A stretch of DNA of 64,000 nucleotides, taken from the NCBI GenBank assembly GCA_039636795.1, contig CP143430.1, positions 5,332,001 through 5,396,000 of the forward strand. The letters are read 5' to 3'. This DNA comes from Micrococcaceae bacterium Sec5.1. GTDB taxonomy: Bacteria; Actinomycetota; Actinomycetes; Actinomycetales; Micrococcaceae. The notes under the pieces are model-generated. The model worked only from the letters and a program-made list of their open reading frames with translations. It did no database searches and was not told the origin of the DNA. Shown in pieces: positions 1-7,680 of this stretch (its first letter is position 1; every line of letters starts with the position of its first letter). A program made the position numbers and the translations under genes.

Positions 1-700
1 CGGTATTCACGGTGGCCACGTCAACGTCACTGACGGCCGCTACGTCTACATGCGTGCCGCCGTCGATCCTTCCAACGCACCGCTGGAGGATTACACGCTG
101 ATGCCCACCCACATGCGGTCCCGGTTCTCAACGGCCGAACTCGCACAGTGGGAACCTGCGGAAGCGTTCAGCTTCACCAAGGGGCTGCGGACAATGCAAC
201 TCCAGACCACCTCCATGATGAACTCGTGGGTCCACGGAACCCTCCTGTTCGACGTGGAAAACGACCCACACCAAACGAACCCGATCATCGATGACGAGCT
301 GGAACTGCGCCTCCTGAAAACACTGGCCAAACTCATGCACGCCAACGATGCACCGGAAAGCCAGTTCCAGCGGCTCGGAATTCCCTTCGATTCCGAACCC
401 ACAGCCCAGCACCTGCTCGCCGCCCAGCAAGCAGACAGGGCGCGGCTCGCCTTGGAACCCCTGCCTCCGATCGACAGCTTCGCCGACGGCGGAGCGGCCC
501 TGACACTGCCCCTTCTGGAACTGCTCCAGGACGTCCGCGGCCGCGAAGCCGTGGAGAGGTACCTCCCCGACCTCATCAGCACTGAGTTGGTAAACATCCC
601 CGCCCAGCTCAGCCTCTACCAGCTCGCAGCCGTCATCCCGGTTCCCTCGAGCGCCCTCGGGTCCATTGCCGAGGAACTGGCTGCCGTCCCCACGGCGTAA
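1..700 (+). CDS. Sulfatase, C-terminal part (gene runs off the left edge)
   Basis: The reading frame is open from the first complete codon (position 2) to the stop at 698-700, so the 5' end lies outside the window. The piece FDVENDPHQTNPI is the typical sulfatase C-terminal hallmark (L/F-Y/D-D-x-E-N-D-P-x-E-T). The HGGHVNVTDGRYVYMR stretch just before it is also usual in alkaline-phosphatase-superfamily sulfatases. The catalytic Cys/Ser-x-Pro-x-Arg site would be upstream and cannot be seen. An MFS transporter starts 59 bases downstream on the same strand with no terminator between, so the two may be co-transcribed for uptake and desulfation of a sulfate ester. The family is fairly sure; the substrate is unknown. 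Confidence 0.75.
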   Translation, partial: GIHGGHVNVTDGRYVYMRAAVDPSNAPLEDYTLMPTHMRSRFSTAELAQWEPAEAFSFTKGLRTMQLQTTSMMNSWVHGTLLFDVENDPHQTNPIIDDELELRLLKTLAKLMHANDAPESQFQRLGIPFDSEPTAQHLLAAQQADRARLALEPLPPIDSFADGGAALTLPLLELLQDVRGREAVERYLPDLISTELVNIPAQLSLYQLAAVIPVPSSALGSIAEELAAVPTA

Positions 701-759
701 CTCCAAGCCAGTGACACATCCCCAGCCCAGCCTGACAATGTAGACAGGACCTACAGCCC

Positions 760-2118
760 ATGACCACCCAACCCAGCCCCGCCCTCGCCACGGAAGCTCC
801 AGCAGAAGGAGCAGCCCAGGCCAGCAAAGTCCCCCACCGCTGGCGAAACCTCGCTGTCCTCACCGGCGTTACCGTCGTGGACAATACGGAAGCCGGCCTG
901 AGTGCCACCCTCTTCCCGACCATTGCGGCGGCCCTGAAACTGCAGAGCAGCCACCTTGGCCTGCTGGCCGCACTCGGCAAAATCATTGCTGTTCCGGCTG
1001 GTCCGGCGTGGGCCTGGCTTGCCGGAAAGATCGGCCGACGGAAAGCGCTGATCGCCACTACCTTGGCAGGTGGCGTCTTCGGTATAGCAGCAGGTTTTTC
1101 CCAGGACTTCGTTCAACTGTTGATCCTCAACACGCTGATGTCGGCGTCGATCATCGGTGGAAGCCCGATCGCCAACGCCATCATCGCGGACTCCTTCGAT
1201 GACAGCCAGCGCGGCAAGGCTGCGGGCTACTTCTACGGATTCATGAGCCTTATCAGCTCCTTCATTGCCCCGCTCATCGCCTTGTTCACAGGCATTACTG
1301 ACGGCTGGCGCTTCGGCATGTGGACCATCGGTGGCATCTGCCTTCTGGCCGGCCTGCTGGTGGCACTGCTCCTGAAGGACCCCGGAGTTGGCGCTTCCGA
1401 GAAGCAGCTCGCAGACCTCAGCGGCCGCGAGCGCCTGGCCCCTAAAGTCACTGTCCGCTCCGTGGCCTCGCTGTTCCGGATTCCGAGCTTCTCCATCATG
1501 ATGCTCTCGCGGTTGCTGTCCGGGCACCTCCTCATCACGATCTTCGGTATCCAGTTCCTGGTGGTGGAACGGGGGTTCACCAACGCTGTCGCGGCCATCG
1601 TCCTGGTGCCCTTTGGACTCGGCTACTTTGCCGGAACCGCGGGTGGCGGCTGGCTCGTCGCCCTCCTGGATCGGGTCCTTCCCGATCGCGGCCGGGTTGC
1701 CTACCTGCAGGGCGCCCAGGTTCTCTTCGCCGCCGTCGCATTCTTCGCCACCCAATTCGACTACGACAACATCGGCATCTACAGCGCGTTCTGGGCCTTG
1801 ATCGGCTTCGCCCAAGGAGCCAATCCGCCCGCCAACCGTCCGATCGTCGCGGCCGTCGTCCTGCCGGAACTTCGCGGCCAGGCCTTCGCCATCTTCCTGA
1901 CCGTTTTCGAGACCATCGGGTGGGCCGTGTTCTCCCTCGGAGCGGGCGCACTGGCCTCAAGCCTCGGAATCCAGGCCGTGTTCCTCTGGACCCTGGTGAT
2001 CCTCATGCTGGTCAACGCGGCAGTCCTCACCGCCCTCTACTTCTGCTACCCGCGGGACGTGGAGCGTGTCCGCAATGCCCTGGAGGAGCGCCGGCAGGAA
2101 GCACTGCACCAGGGCTGA
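760..2118 (+). CDS. MFS transporter
   Basis: This 452-residue protein has about 12 hydrophobic segments after a hydrophilic Ala/Pro-rich N-terminus of about 27 residues. A motif-A-like loop (AWLAGKIGRRKAL) lies between the second and third segments, and an acidic charged element (VDNTEAGLS) in the first. The start at 760 is the first Met; the Shine-Dalgarno is weak (caggac). It follows the sulfatase gene closely and is closed by a strong terminator at 2133-2178. By context it may carry a sulfate ester or its product across the membrane, but that is inference from position only. Other MFS roles, including export, cannot be excluded. Confidence 0.85.
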   Translation: MTTQPSPALATEAPAEGAAQASKVPHRWRNLAVLTGVTVVDNTEAGLSATLFPTIAAALKLQSSHLGLLAALGKIIAVPAGPAWAWLAGKIGRRKALIATTLAGGVFGIAAGFSQDFVQLLILNTLMSASIIGGSPIANAIIADSFDDSQRGKAAGYFYGFMSLISSFIAPLIALFTGITDGWRFGMWTIGGICLLAGLLVALLLKDPGVGASEKQLADLSGRERLAPKVTVRSVASLFRIPSFSIMMLSRLLSGHLLITIFGIQFLVVERGFTNAVAAIVLVPFGLGYFAGTAGGGWLVALLDRVLPDRGRVAYLQGAQVLFAAVAFFATQFDYDNIGIYSAFWALIGFAQGANPPANRPIVAAVVLPELRGQAFAIFLTVFETIGWAVFSLGAGALASSLGIQAVFLWTLVILMLVNAAVLTALYFCYPRDVERVRNALEERRQEALHQG

Positions 2119-2132
2119 CCAAAGCAACCGCC

Positions 2133-2155
2133 AAGGCTCGACGCCGGCACTCACC
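2133..2155 (+). repeat. 23-bp inverted repeat, left copy, flanking the GH13 gene
   Basis: These 23 bases are the exact reverse complement of 4698-4720. Each copy forms one arm and part of the loop of a terminator hairpin, so the GH13 gene lies between inverted copies of one sequence about 2.5 kb apart. Confidence 0.85.
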
Positions 2156-2178
2156 TGAGGGCCGTCGTCGAGCCTTTT
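2133..2178 (+). terminator. Rho-independent terminator after the MFS gene
   Basis: AAGGCTCGACG (2133-2143) pairs perfectly with CGTCGAGCCTT (2166-2176), and a T run follows. The left 23 bases (2133-2155) recur exactly, inverted, inside the terminator after the GH13 gene (4698-4720). Confidence 0.85.
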
Positions 2179-2224
2179 CGGGTGGTTCCGCAACCCACAG
2201 GTCAGTCATGGGTCGACAAATGGT

Positions 2225-2267
2225 GTACTCCGGTGCTTAGCATGAAGACTCCGGGAAGCCGGAGTAC
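2225..2267 (+). promoter_or_regulatory. Competing inverted repeats in front of the GH13 gene
   Basis: CCGGAGTAC (2259-2267) is complementary to GTACTCCGG (2225-2233), a 9-bp stem with a 25-base loop. Its inner part CCGGAGT (2259-2265) also pairs with ACTCCGG (2248-2254) around a 4-base loop. The two pairings exclude each other. The element sits 66 bases upstream of the chosen GTG start. It may be an operator, or a switchable leader hairpin if transcribed. Confidence 0.5.
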
Positions 2268-2332
2268 GCGACCTCTTGAACGACCCCTCGGAAGGTCGGC
2301 GCGAAAGCGGCGACCGCGTAAAGGAGAAAACT

Positions 2333-4675
2333 GTGCGGGAGCCCATAGCCAGCGAGAACGTGTCAGAGAACCGAAGCCTCGCAGGAGATTCCGGGGGGCA
2401 GGATACGCCGGCCAACGGTTCGAAACCCACGAATGACGGGGTACCCACGGACGGCGCGGAGCCTACGGACGCTGTGGAGGCCGTGGACAGCGCAGCATCC
2501 GAGCCGGCGGAAATCACTTTTGACGAACAGTTCTATCCCGCCCGACCGAAAGCCCTGCGGCCAATAGCGCGCAGGCGGCAATTCTTCGCAGCCCGCCCCT
2601 CCTTGGAATTCGACGGGCGCAACCCAACGTATGTGGACTGGCTTCGGAACCAGTCGATGCTCGGCGACGCGAACACCATGGCACGGCAACTCTCAGGTCA
2701 GGCGAGTATGTGGCAGAACGCCTACGCCCGGCCAAACCCCAGGGCCGCTGTGGAGCGCGCACCCGTGTGGTTCACGGCCTACCCTCTCTCCTTCATCACC
2801 CGTGAGGGCCAGTCATTCCTGTCCGCCTTGGGAGATCCCGGACTCTGGAAAGCGTTCCGGGAGATCGGCATCCGTGGACTGCACACGGGACCCGTCAAGC
2901 TGGCCGGAGGCATCAGCGGCTGGTCCCAAACGCCCAGCGTTGATGGTCACTTTGACCGCATCAGCATGGCCATCGATCCTGCGTTCGGCACTGAAGAAGA
3001 ATTCCGCCGGATGTGCGAAGTCGCCGCAGATCATGACGGCACGGTCATCGACGACATCGTGCCCGGGCACACGGGCAAGGGCGCGGATTTCCGTCTTGCC
3101 GAGATGAACTTCCGGGATTACCCGGGCATCTATCACATGGTGGACATCCCCGAGGAAGACTGGCATCTGTTGCCTGATGTTCCCGAGGGCGAAGATTCAG
3201 TGAACATCAGTCCCGACGCGGAGCAGGCCCTGCAAAAGGCCGGGTACATCATTGGCAGGCTCCAACGGGTGATCTTCTACGAGCCCGGGGTCAAGGAGAC
3301 CAACTGGAGCGCCACCCGGCCGATCGTGGATACCACCGGCAAGACCCGTCGGTGGGTGTATCTCCATTATTTCAAGGCCGGTCAGCCGTCCATTAACTGG
3401 CTGGACCCAACCTTCGCCGGGATGCGTTTGGTGGTGGGCGATGCGCTGCACTCCCTCCTTGACCTGGGCACCGGCGCCCTGCGGCTGGATGCCAACGGAT
3501 TCCTCGGCGTGGAGAAGAGCGCTGAGGAGCAGCCGGGCTGGTCGGAAGGCCACCCCTTGTCCGAGGCAGCGAACCAGCTCATTGGTTCCATGATCCGCAA
3601 AGTGGGCGGGTTCTCGTTCCAGGAACTCAACCTCACCATTGACGACATCAAGGCGCAGTCCGAGTCTGGCCCGGATCTGTCCTATGACTTCATCACCAGG
3701 CCGGCCTACCACTACGCGCTGGTCACGGGTGATACCGAGTTCCTGCGGCTGACCCTTCGGCTGGCCATGGAGATCGGCGTGGACCAAGCCTCCCTGGTGC
3801 ACGCGCTGCAGAACCACGATGAACTGACCTACGAGCTACTCCACTTTGCCGCTGGCCACCGGGAAGACATCTTCGAGCTTGCCGGCGAAGAGCTGACCGG
3901 TGCCGAGGTTGCCGAGAAGGTTCAGAACACCCTGCGTGAACGCCTCACGGGCGAGAATGGCCCGTACAACGCGGTCTTCACAACCAACGGCATCGCCTGC
4001 ACCACCGTCAGCTTCATCATGGCGGCCCTGGGCATCAATGACCCCGCCGCCATCACCAAGGAACAAGAGTCCCAGGTCCTTGACGCCCACGTTCTCCTGT
4101 CCATGTACAACGCCCTGCAGCCCGGGGTCTTCGCCCTTTCAGGTTGGGACCTTACCGGCATCACAGCTTTGGACCGCGCCACCGTACGTGAGCTCACTTC
4201 GCAGGGCGACACCCGCTGGATCAACCGCGGTGCACACGACCTCATGGGGACGAGTCCCGATGCCAAGACGTCCTTGGCCGGGATGCCACGTGCTACCAGT
4301 CTTTACGGTCCGTTGCCTGAACAGCTCAACGATCCAGGCTCCTACGCCCGGCGACTGCAGCAGATCCTGAAAGTAAGGGAACAATCAGGGATCGCAACCA
4401 GCACTTTGCTGGACGTGCCCGACGTTTCCAACCGCGGGCTGCTCGTCCTTGTCAACCAACTCGGCAGCGGCGAGCTTGAAGTCACCGTCCTGAACTTCTC
4501 CGACCAGGACATCGCCGGCAGCATCCAGTCCTCGCATCTTGTCCCTGGCGCCAGCGTCCACGATCTCTTCAGCGGCGAAAACGTGGGGCAAGTGGACGAT
4601 CTTGGCAGCTTCTTCCTCGAACTGCGGGCGTTCCAGGGGACCGCGCTGGTTCTGAAGGAAGCCGAGACCGAATAG
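2333..4675 (+). CDS. GH13 alpha-glucosidase / trehalose-synthase-like protein
   Basis: This is a GH13 (alpha-amylase clan) protein of about 780 residues that resembles maltose alpha-D-glucosyltransferases (trehalose synthases). Catalytic landmarks are the region-I-like DDIVPGHTG (the usual Asn is Gly here), the nucleophile Asp about 386 in [10 protein letters not shown], the acid/base Glu about 431 in SFQELN, and the transition-state Asp about 496 in QNHDELT. A C-terminal beta domain ends the protein. GTG 2333 is preferred over TTG 2276 because AAGGAG lies at 2321-2326, 6 bases upstream. The first 60 or so residues are low-complexity and acidic. No trehalose or glycogen gene (treY, treZ, glgE, pep2) is adjacent, so the substrate is uncertain: maltose/trehalose interconversion or another alpha-glucoside. 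Confidence 0.8.
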   Translation: MREPIASENVSENRSLAGDSGGQDTPANGSKPTNDGVPTDGAEPTDAVEAVDSAASEPAEITFDEQFYPARPKALRPIARRRQFFAARPSLEFDGRNPTYVDWLRNQSMLGDANTMARQLSGQASMWQNAYARPNPRAAVERAPVWFTAYPLSFITREGQSFLSALGDPGLWKAFREIGIRGLHTGPVKLAGGISGWSQTPSVDGHFDRISMAIDPAFGTEEEFRRMCEVAADHDGTVIDDIVPGHTGKGADFRLAEMNFRDYPGIYHMVDIPEEDWHLLPDVPEGEDSVNISPDAEQALQKAGYIIGRLQRVIFYEPGVKETNWSATRPIVDTTGKTRRWVYLHYFKAGQPSINWLDPTFAGMRLVVGDALHSLLDLGTGALRLDANGFLGVEKSAEEQPGWSEGHPLSEAANQLIGSMIRKVGGFSFQELNLTIDDIKAQSESGPDLSYDFITRPAYHYALVTGDTEFLRLTLRLAMEIGVDQASLVHALQNHDELTYELLHFAAGHREDIFELAGEELTGAEVAEKVQNTLRERLTGENGPYNAVFTTNGIACTTVSFIMAALGINDPAAITKEQESQVLDAHVLLSMYNALQPGVFALSGWDLTGITALDRATVRELTSQGDTRWINRGAHDLMGTSPDAKTSLAGMPRATSLYGPLPEQLNDPGSYARRLQQILKVREQSGIATSTLLDVPDVSNRGLLVLVNQLGSGELEVTVLNFSDQDIAGSIQSSHLVPGASVHDLFSGENVGQVDDLGSFFLELRAFQGTALVLKEAETE

Positions 4676-4722
4676 AAGGCCCCGACGTCGGCACCCGGGT
4701 GAGTGCCGGCGTCGAGCCTTCT
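4674..4722 (+). terminator. Terminator between GH13 and the convergent phosphoesterase gene
   Basis: AGAAGGC (4674-4680) pairs with GCCTTCT (4716-4722), and the inner CGACGTCGGCAC pairs with GTGCCGGCGTCG with one G-T mismatch. It starts inside the GH13 stop codon and lies 9 bases from the stop of the converging gene, so it can serve both strands. Confidence 0.8.
4698..4720 (-). repeat. 23-bp inverted repeat, right copy, flanking the GH13 gene
   Basis: Exact reverse complement of 2133-2155. It forms the right arm and loop of the 4674-4722 terminator. Confidence 0.85.
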
Positions 4723-4730
4723 TGCGTCGT

Positions 4731-5774
4731 TCAGGACGCGTAGGGAACGCGCTGCCAGCTCAGAACGTCGCTGGCCCGTGAACTGTTGGGAGCAACCGTC
4801 ACACGCAGCCACTCGTTGGACGTTGCTGCACCTTCAACGGTCACGCGACGGATGTTCTCTGCAGCGTCCACGCCGTAGATGTCCAGCCACGGTGAGCCCG
4901 CGGTCAACGGTGCATCGTCGTTGTACACGTGGCTGTCGCCGTTGAAGATGTAGACGGGGCCACCGAAGGACGCGGACCCGGCAGCAATTGCCTCGACGAT
5001 CGGGCGGAAGCCGCTCACGAGCTCCGGGTTCGCCTCGGCACCCTGCGAGAGCATGAACGGGTCGAACATGTCGGCCTGGGTCATGATCACGACGGCGCGC
5101 GAATTGGTCTTCTTGGCATCCGCAAAGGTCCGCTGCAACTGGGCGACATCCGCTGCTGTCCTTGCCTGGACCTCCGCAAGTTGAGCTTCATTGGGCACGG
5201 TCTCACCGAGACCCGACCAGGGCGCGAGCGAATTGTTGGAACCCTGGACGTTGATGACGGAGAAGGCGACCCGCTCCTTGCTGAATGTCACATTTTCGGG
5301 CAGCCCCTGCTCCGCGGCGGACTTGACCGGCATGTTGCCACCCAGGGTCTTTCCCGGAGTGTTGAAGAACATTTCGCGCAAGGTGTCGAGCCGCTCCAGC
5401 GGGTTGTAGGCGCCATTGTTTACTCGGTGGCAGTCCACCCATTCGTTGTCGCCGGGCGTGTAGATGAGTGGAGCTTCGAAACGGTCAAACTGCGTCTTGA
5501 TAGCGGCGAAGTACTCGTCCGTGCATTGAGCGGATCCTGCCTTGATGTCGCCCAGATGCGTGACGAACTTCAGCTCGTCCTGGTTGTTCAGTTCGGTGAC
5601 CATCTGCGGAAAGCGTTCGACTTGGGCGGGACCGTACGGAACGTCCCCGATCACGCCGAAGGTGAAGGAGGAATCACCGGCGTCTGCGCTCGGGGCCGCT
5701 TGGGCTGGCAATGCGGGGATGGCACTGAGGACCAAGGCGGCGGCTACGCCCAGGGCACGTTGTGTGAGTGACAT
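4731..5774 (-). CDS. Secreted calcineurin-like metallophosphoesterase
   Basis: This 347-residue protein has a Sec signal peptide (about residues 1-27, ending ALPAQA-AP). A metallophosphoesterase core follows: GVIGDVPYG carries the metal-binding D, then HLGDIKAG, then PGDNEWVDC (the GDNE/GNHE-type block), and a late GDSHVY. These match the metal-ligand order of the family. ATG 5774 is preferred over the longer start at 5810 because GGAG lies 6 bases upstream and the signal peptide begins directly there. It should act outside the membrane on a phosphate ester; the substrate is unknown. It converges on the GH13 gene and shares its terminator. Confidence 0.82.
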   Translation of the reverse strand: MSLTQRALGVAAALVLSAIPALPAQAAPSADAGDSSFTFGVIGDVPYGPAQVERFPQMVTELNNQDELKFVTHLGDIKAGSAQCTDEYFAAIKTQFDRFEAPLIYTPGDNEWVDCHRVNNGAYNPLERLDTLREMFFNTPGKTLGGNMPVKSAAEQGLPENVTFSKERVAFSVINVQGSNNSLAPWSGLGETVPNEAQLAEVQARTAADVAQLQRTFADAKKTNSRAVVIMTQADMFDPFMLSQGAEANPELVSGFRPIVEAIAAGSASFGGPVYIFNGDSHVYNDDAPLTAGSPWLDIYGVDAAENIRRVTVEGAATSNEWLRVTVAPNSSRASDVLSWQRVPYAS

Positions 5775-5926
5775 ATCAGGCTCCAGAGATCGGTTTGGCT
5801 TTGGGGGCACCGGCCAAATTACTTGCGCAAGGCTACGGGAACGGGAAGCCGAGCCGTCCCCTGGGTGAACAGGCGGCGCCGCCCCATCACTGGAGCCAAT
5901 CGCAAGACCTTGGTAGCTTTCAACGC

Positions 5927-6364
5927 ATGGCCATCAAATTTGAGAATGTCGGTATCGCTGTTCGCGATATCGAAGCAGCAATCGCCTTTTTCACCGACCT
6001 CGGTCTTACGGTCATTGGCCGTGACACGATCAGCGGCGAGTGGGCCGACATGGCTGTAGGACTTGACGGAAACCATGCCAAGATCGCGATGCTACAAACC
6101 CCTGACGGTCAGGGTCGCCTTGAGCTCTTTGAATACATCCACCCGGAAGCGATCGAGTCTGACCCCACGCGCCCCAACGACATTGGCATGCACCGCGTGG
6201 CCTTTTCGGTCGACGATATCGATAAGGCCCTCGAGGTAGCTGCAAAGCACGGATTCCATCCGCTTCGCGGCGTGGCGACCTACGGCGACGTCTACAAACT
6301 CACGTACCTCCGAGGCCCCAGCGGAATCCTCGTGATGCTCGCCCAGGAACTGAAGAAAGCCTGA
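5927..6364 (+). CDS. VOC (glyoxalase/bleomycin-resistance) family protein
   Basis: This 145-residue protein has two VOC half-domains: FENVGIAVRDIEAAIAFF...LELFEY and HRVAFSVDDIDKAL...ILVMLAQEL. Candidate metal ligands are the second-half His in GMHRVAF and the Glu at the end of each half. The first half has Val-Gly where many glyoxalases have His, so it may not be a classical glyoxalase I. Start 5927 is chosen because the fold begins at MAIKFENVGI; a longer frame back to 5768 reads as non-protein. It stands alone between two minus-strand genes. Confidence 0.78.
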   Translation: MAIKFENVGIAVRDIEAAIAFFTDLGLTVIGRDTISGEWADMAVGLDGNHAKIAMLQTPDGQGRLELFEYIHPEAIESDPTRPNDIGMHRVAFSVDDIDKALEVAAKHGFHPLRGVATYGDVYKLTYLRGPSGILVMLAQELKKA

Positions 6365-6382
6365 CGGCCGAAGTTCCTCACA

Positions 6383-6859
6383 TCACCGGCCCGAGGTTCG
6401 GGCGATGTCTTGGGCAGAATCCTTCAAGCCGTCCCCGTACTTGTGAGCTGTGACCAGTGGATCGGGCTTCTGCGAGCTGACTCCGGAAGCAGTCTCAAGT
6501 GGGAGGCCATTCCTGATCCAGTACTCGATGCCGCCTATCATTTCCTTCACGGAATATCCCAGTTCGGCGAATGCGAGCGCCGCGAAGGTGCTGCCGTTGC
6601 ATCCCGGACCCCATGAGTAGACCACCACTTTTGAACCCGCCGGGATCAAGCCAGCAGCCATCGCCGGAATCTGCGCAGTCGGAATATGTACCGCGTCGGG
6701 AATATGCCCGTGATCCCATGAGGCCTGCCTGCGTGTGTCCACCACAACGAGGGAACCCGGCTCCGACTCTGCCACTTCCATGACGTCAATCTCGCACTGC
6801 AGCTTGGCGCGAAAATAGGCGGCGGGATCGAGATTTATGGCGAGCGGCGAGGTTTTCAC
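6383..6859 (-). CDS. Rhodanese-like sulfurtransferase, divergent from the copper operon
   Basis: This 158-residue single rhodanese domain has VVVDTRRQASWDHGHIPDAVHIP (CH2A-like motif; wording here exceeds a site only as landmark) and the active-site loop SWGPGCNGSTFA with the catalytic Cys. GTG 6859 is preferred over a longer start because GGAGG (6864-6868 on the complement) lies 4 bases upstream. It is divergent from csoR, and the 158-bp spacer holds two CsoR boxes. Rhodaneses occur next to CsoR-family regulators in persulfide-sensing (CstR) loci, so it may share the copper or sulfide control. Co-regulation is inferred from position. Confidence 0.8.
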   Translation of the reverse strand: MKTSPLAINLDPAAYFRAKLQCEIDVMEVAESEPGSLVVVDTRRQASWDHGHIPDAVHIPTAQIPAMAAGLIPAGSKVVVYSWGPGCNGSTFAALAFAELGYSVKEMIGGIEYWIRNGLPLETASGVSSQKPDPLVTAHKYGDGLKDSAQDIARTSGR

Positions 6860-6964
6860 GTGTCCTCCGTTGAGAAAAGCGGATTCAGCGGCATTCTCCT
6901 TCCGCCAAAGCAAAGACTACGTGATCGCCGGCTTGCTTCGCGCTCCTTGGCAACAACTAGCGCG

Positions 6965-7006
6965 ATACCCCTGGGGGGTACTTGATTTGATACCCCCAAG
7001 GGGTAT
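6965..7006. promoter_or_regulatory. Two tandem CsoR operator boxes
   Basis: Box 2 is ATACCCCCAAGGGGTAT (6990-7006), a perfect 7-3-7 palindrome. Box 1 is ATACCCCTGGGGGGTAC (6965-6981), the same with one arm mismatch. Centres are 25 bp apart. This is the known TACCC-x-GGGTA form of actinobacterial CsoR boxes. Box 2 lies between the -35 and -10 of csoR, so binding would block RNA polymerase. Confidence 0.85.
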
Positions 7007-7009
7007 ACA
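6982..7009 (+). promoter_or_regulatory. csoR promoter, probably giving a leaderless mRNA
   Basis: TTGATT (6982-6987) and TATACA (7004-7009) are 16 bp apart. The expected start of transcription, 6-8 bases after the -10, falls at or next to the csoR ATG at 7018. No Shine-Dalgarno is present, which fits leaderless translation. Confidence 0.6.
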
Positions 7010-7017
7010 TTCAATGC

Positions 7018-7389
7018 ATGAGCAATGCAGACCTGAGTATTAGTCAGCCGGGCGGTGACTTCCCGACCATTGAAGTGGATCTGGAGCACGCCGCGCCACA
7101 CGGTTATACGAGCAACAAGGATGCATACCTGCGTCGCCTGAAACGCATTGAGGGGCAGGTCCGCGGCATCGCGCGCATGGTGGAAGAGGACAAGTACTGT
7201 ATCGACATCCTCACGCAGGTAGCTGCGGCCACGAAAGCCCTGCACGCCGTCAGCCTTGGGCTCGTCGAGGAGCACATCGGCCACTGTGTGGTTGGCGCTG
7301 CCTCCGAGCCCAACCCGGAAGCCCGCGCCGAACAGATCGACGCCAAAGTGAAGGAGGCCACCGATGCCATCGGGCGCCTGCTGCGGTAA
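7018..7389 (+). CDS. csoR: Copper-sensing repressor CsoR
   Basis: This 123-residue all-helical CsoR/RcnR protein carries the Cu(I) ligand set Cys-His-Cys: Cys in EEDKYCIDIL, His in ATKALHAV and Cys in HIGHCVVG. YLRRLKRIEGQVRGI is the family DNA-binding helix. The first 30 residues are an extra disordered extension. It heads the csoR-copZ-copA operon and has two CsoR boxes at its promoter, so it should repress itself and be released by Cu(I). The Cys-His-Cys set argues for copper sensing over persulfide (CstR) or formaldehyde (FrmR) sensing. Confidence 0.93.
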   Translation: MSNADLSISQPGGDFPTIEVDLEHAAPHGYTSNKDAYLRRLKRIEGQVRGIARMVEEDKYCIDILTQVAAATKALHAVSLGLVEEHIGHCVVGAASEPNPEARAEQIDAKVKEATDAIGRLLR

Positions 7390-7438
7390 CTCCGCCACCA
7401 CACACCACACCATTCAACTCACTACAAAGGAGCGCATC

Positions 7439-7672
7439 ATGAGCCAGACCATCCAGACGAACGTCAACGTTTCCGGCATGACCTGCGGCCACTGTGTTTC
7501 AAGCGTGAGCGAGGAACTCGAAGCACTTAACGGCGTCGAAGAGGTCTCAGTAGACCTCAACCCCGGCGGACTGTCCACCGTGACCATCAAATCCACCAAC
7601 CAGCTCTCGCCTTCAGAAATAGGCGAGGCCGTTGCTGAAGCCGGCTACCTGGTGGTAGCCAACGAAGCCTAG
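7439..7672 (+). CDS. copZ: Copper chaperone, heavy-metal-associated domain
   Basis: This is a single 77-residue HMA domain with the metal-binding motif SGMTCGHCVSSV (Cys about 16 and 19). ATG 7439 is preferred because AAAGGAG lies just upstream; the frame is open further back but reads as spacer. It sits between csoR and copA with short gaps (49 and 8 bases) and no terminator. By family it hands Cu(I) to the CopA ATPase. Confidence 0.92.
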   Translation: MSQTIQTNVNVSGMTCGHCVSSVSEELEALNGVEEVSVDLNPGGLSTVTIKSTNQLSPSEIGEAVAEAGYLVVANEA

Positions 7673-7680
7673 GAGACCTC

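Noticed and set aside
751..1815. Long minus-strand ORF opposite the MFS gene
   Set aside because: It mirrors the coding strand of a clear transporter and reads as Gly/Glu/Asp-rich non-protein sequence.
4929..5771. Long plus-strand ORF opposite the phosphoesterase
   Set aside because: The minus strand has a signal peptide and metal motifs; the plus frame has no domain and no ribosome site.
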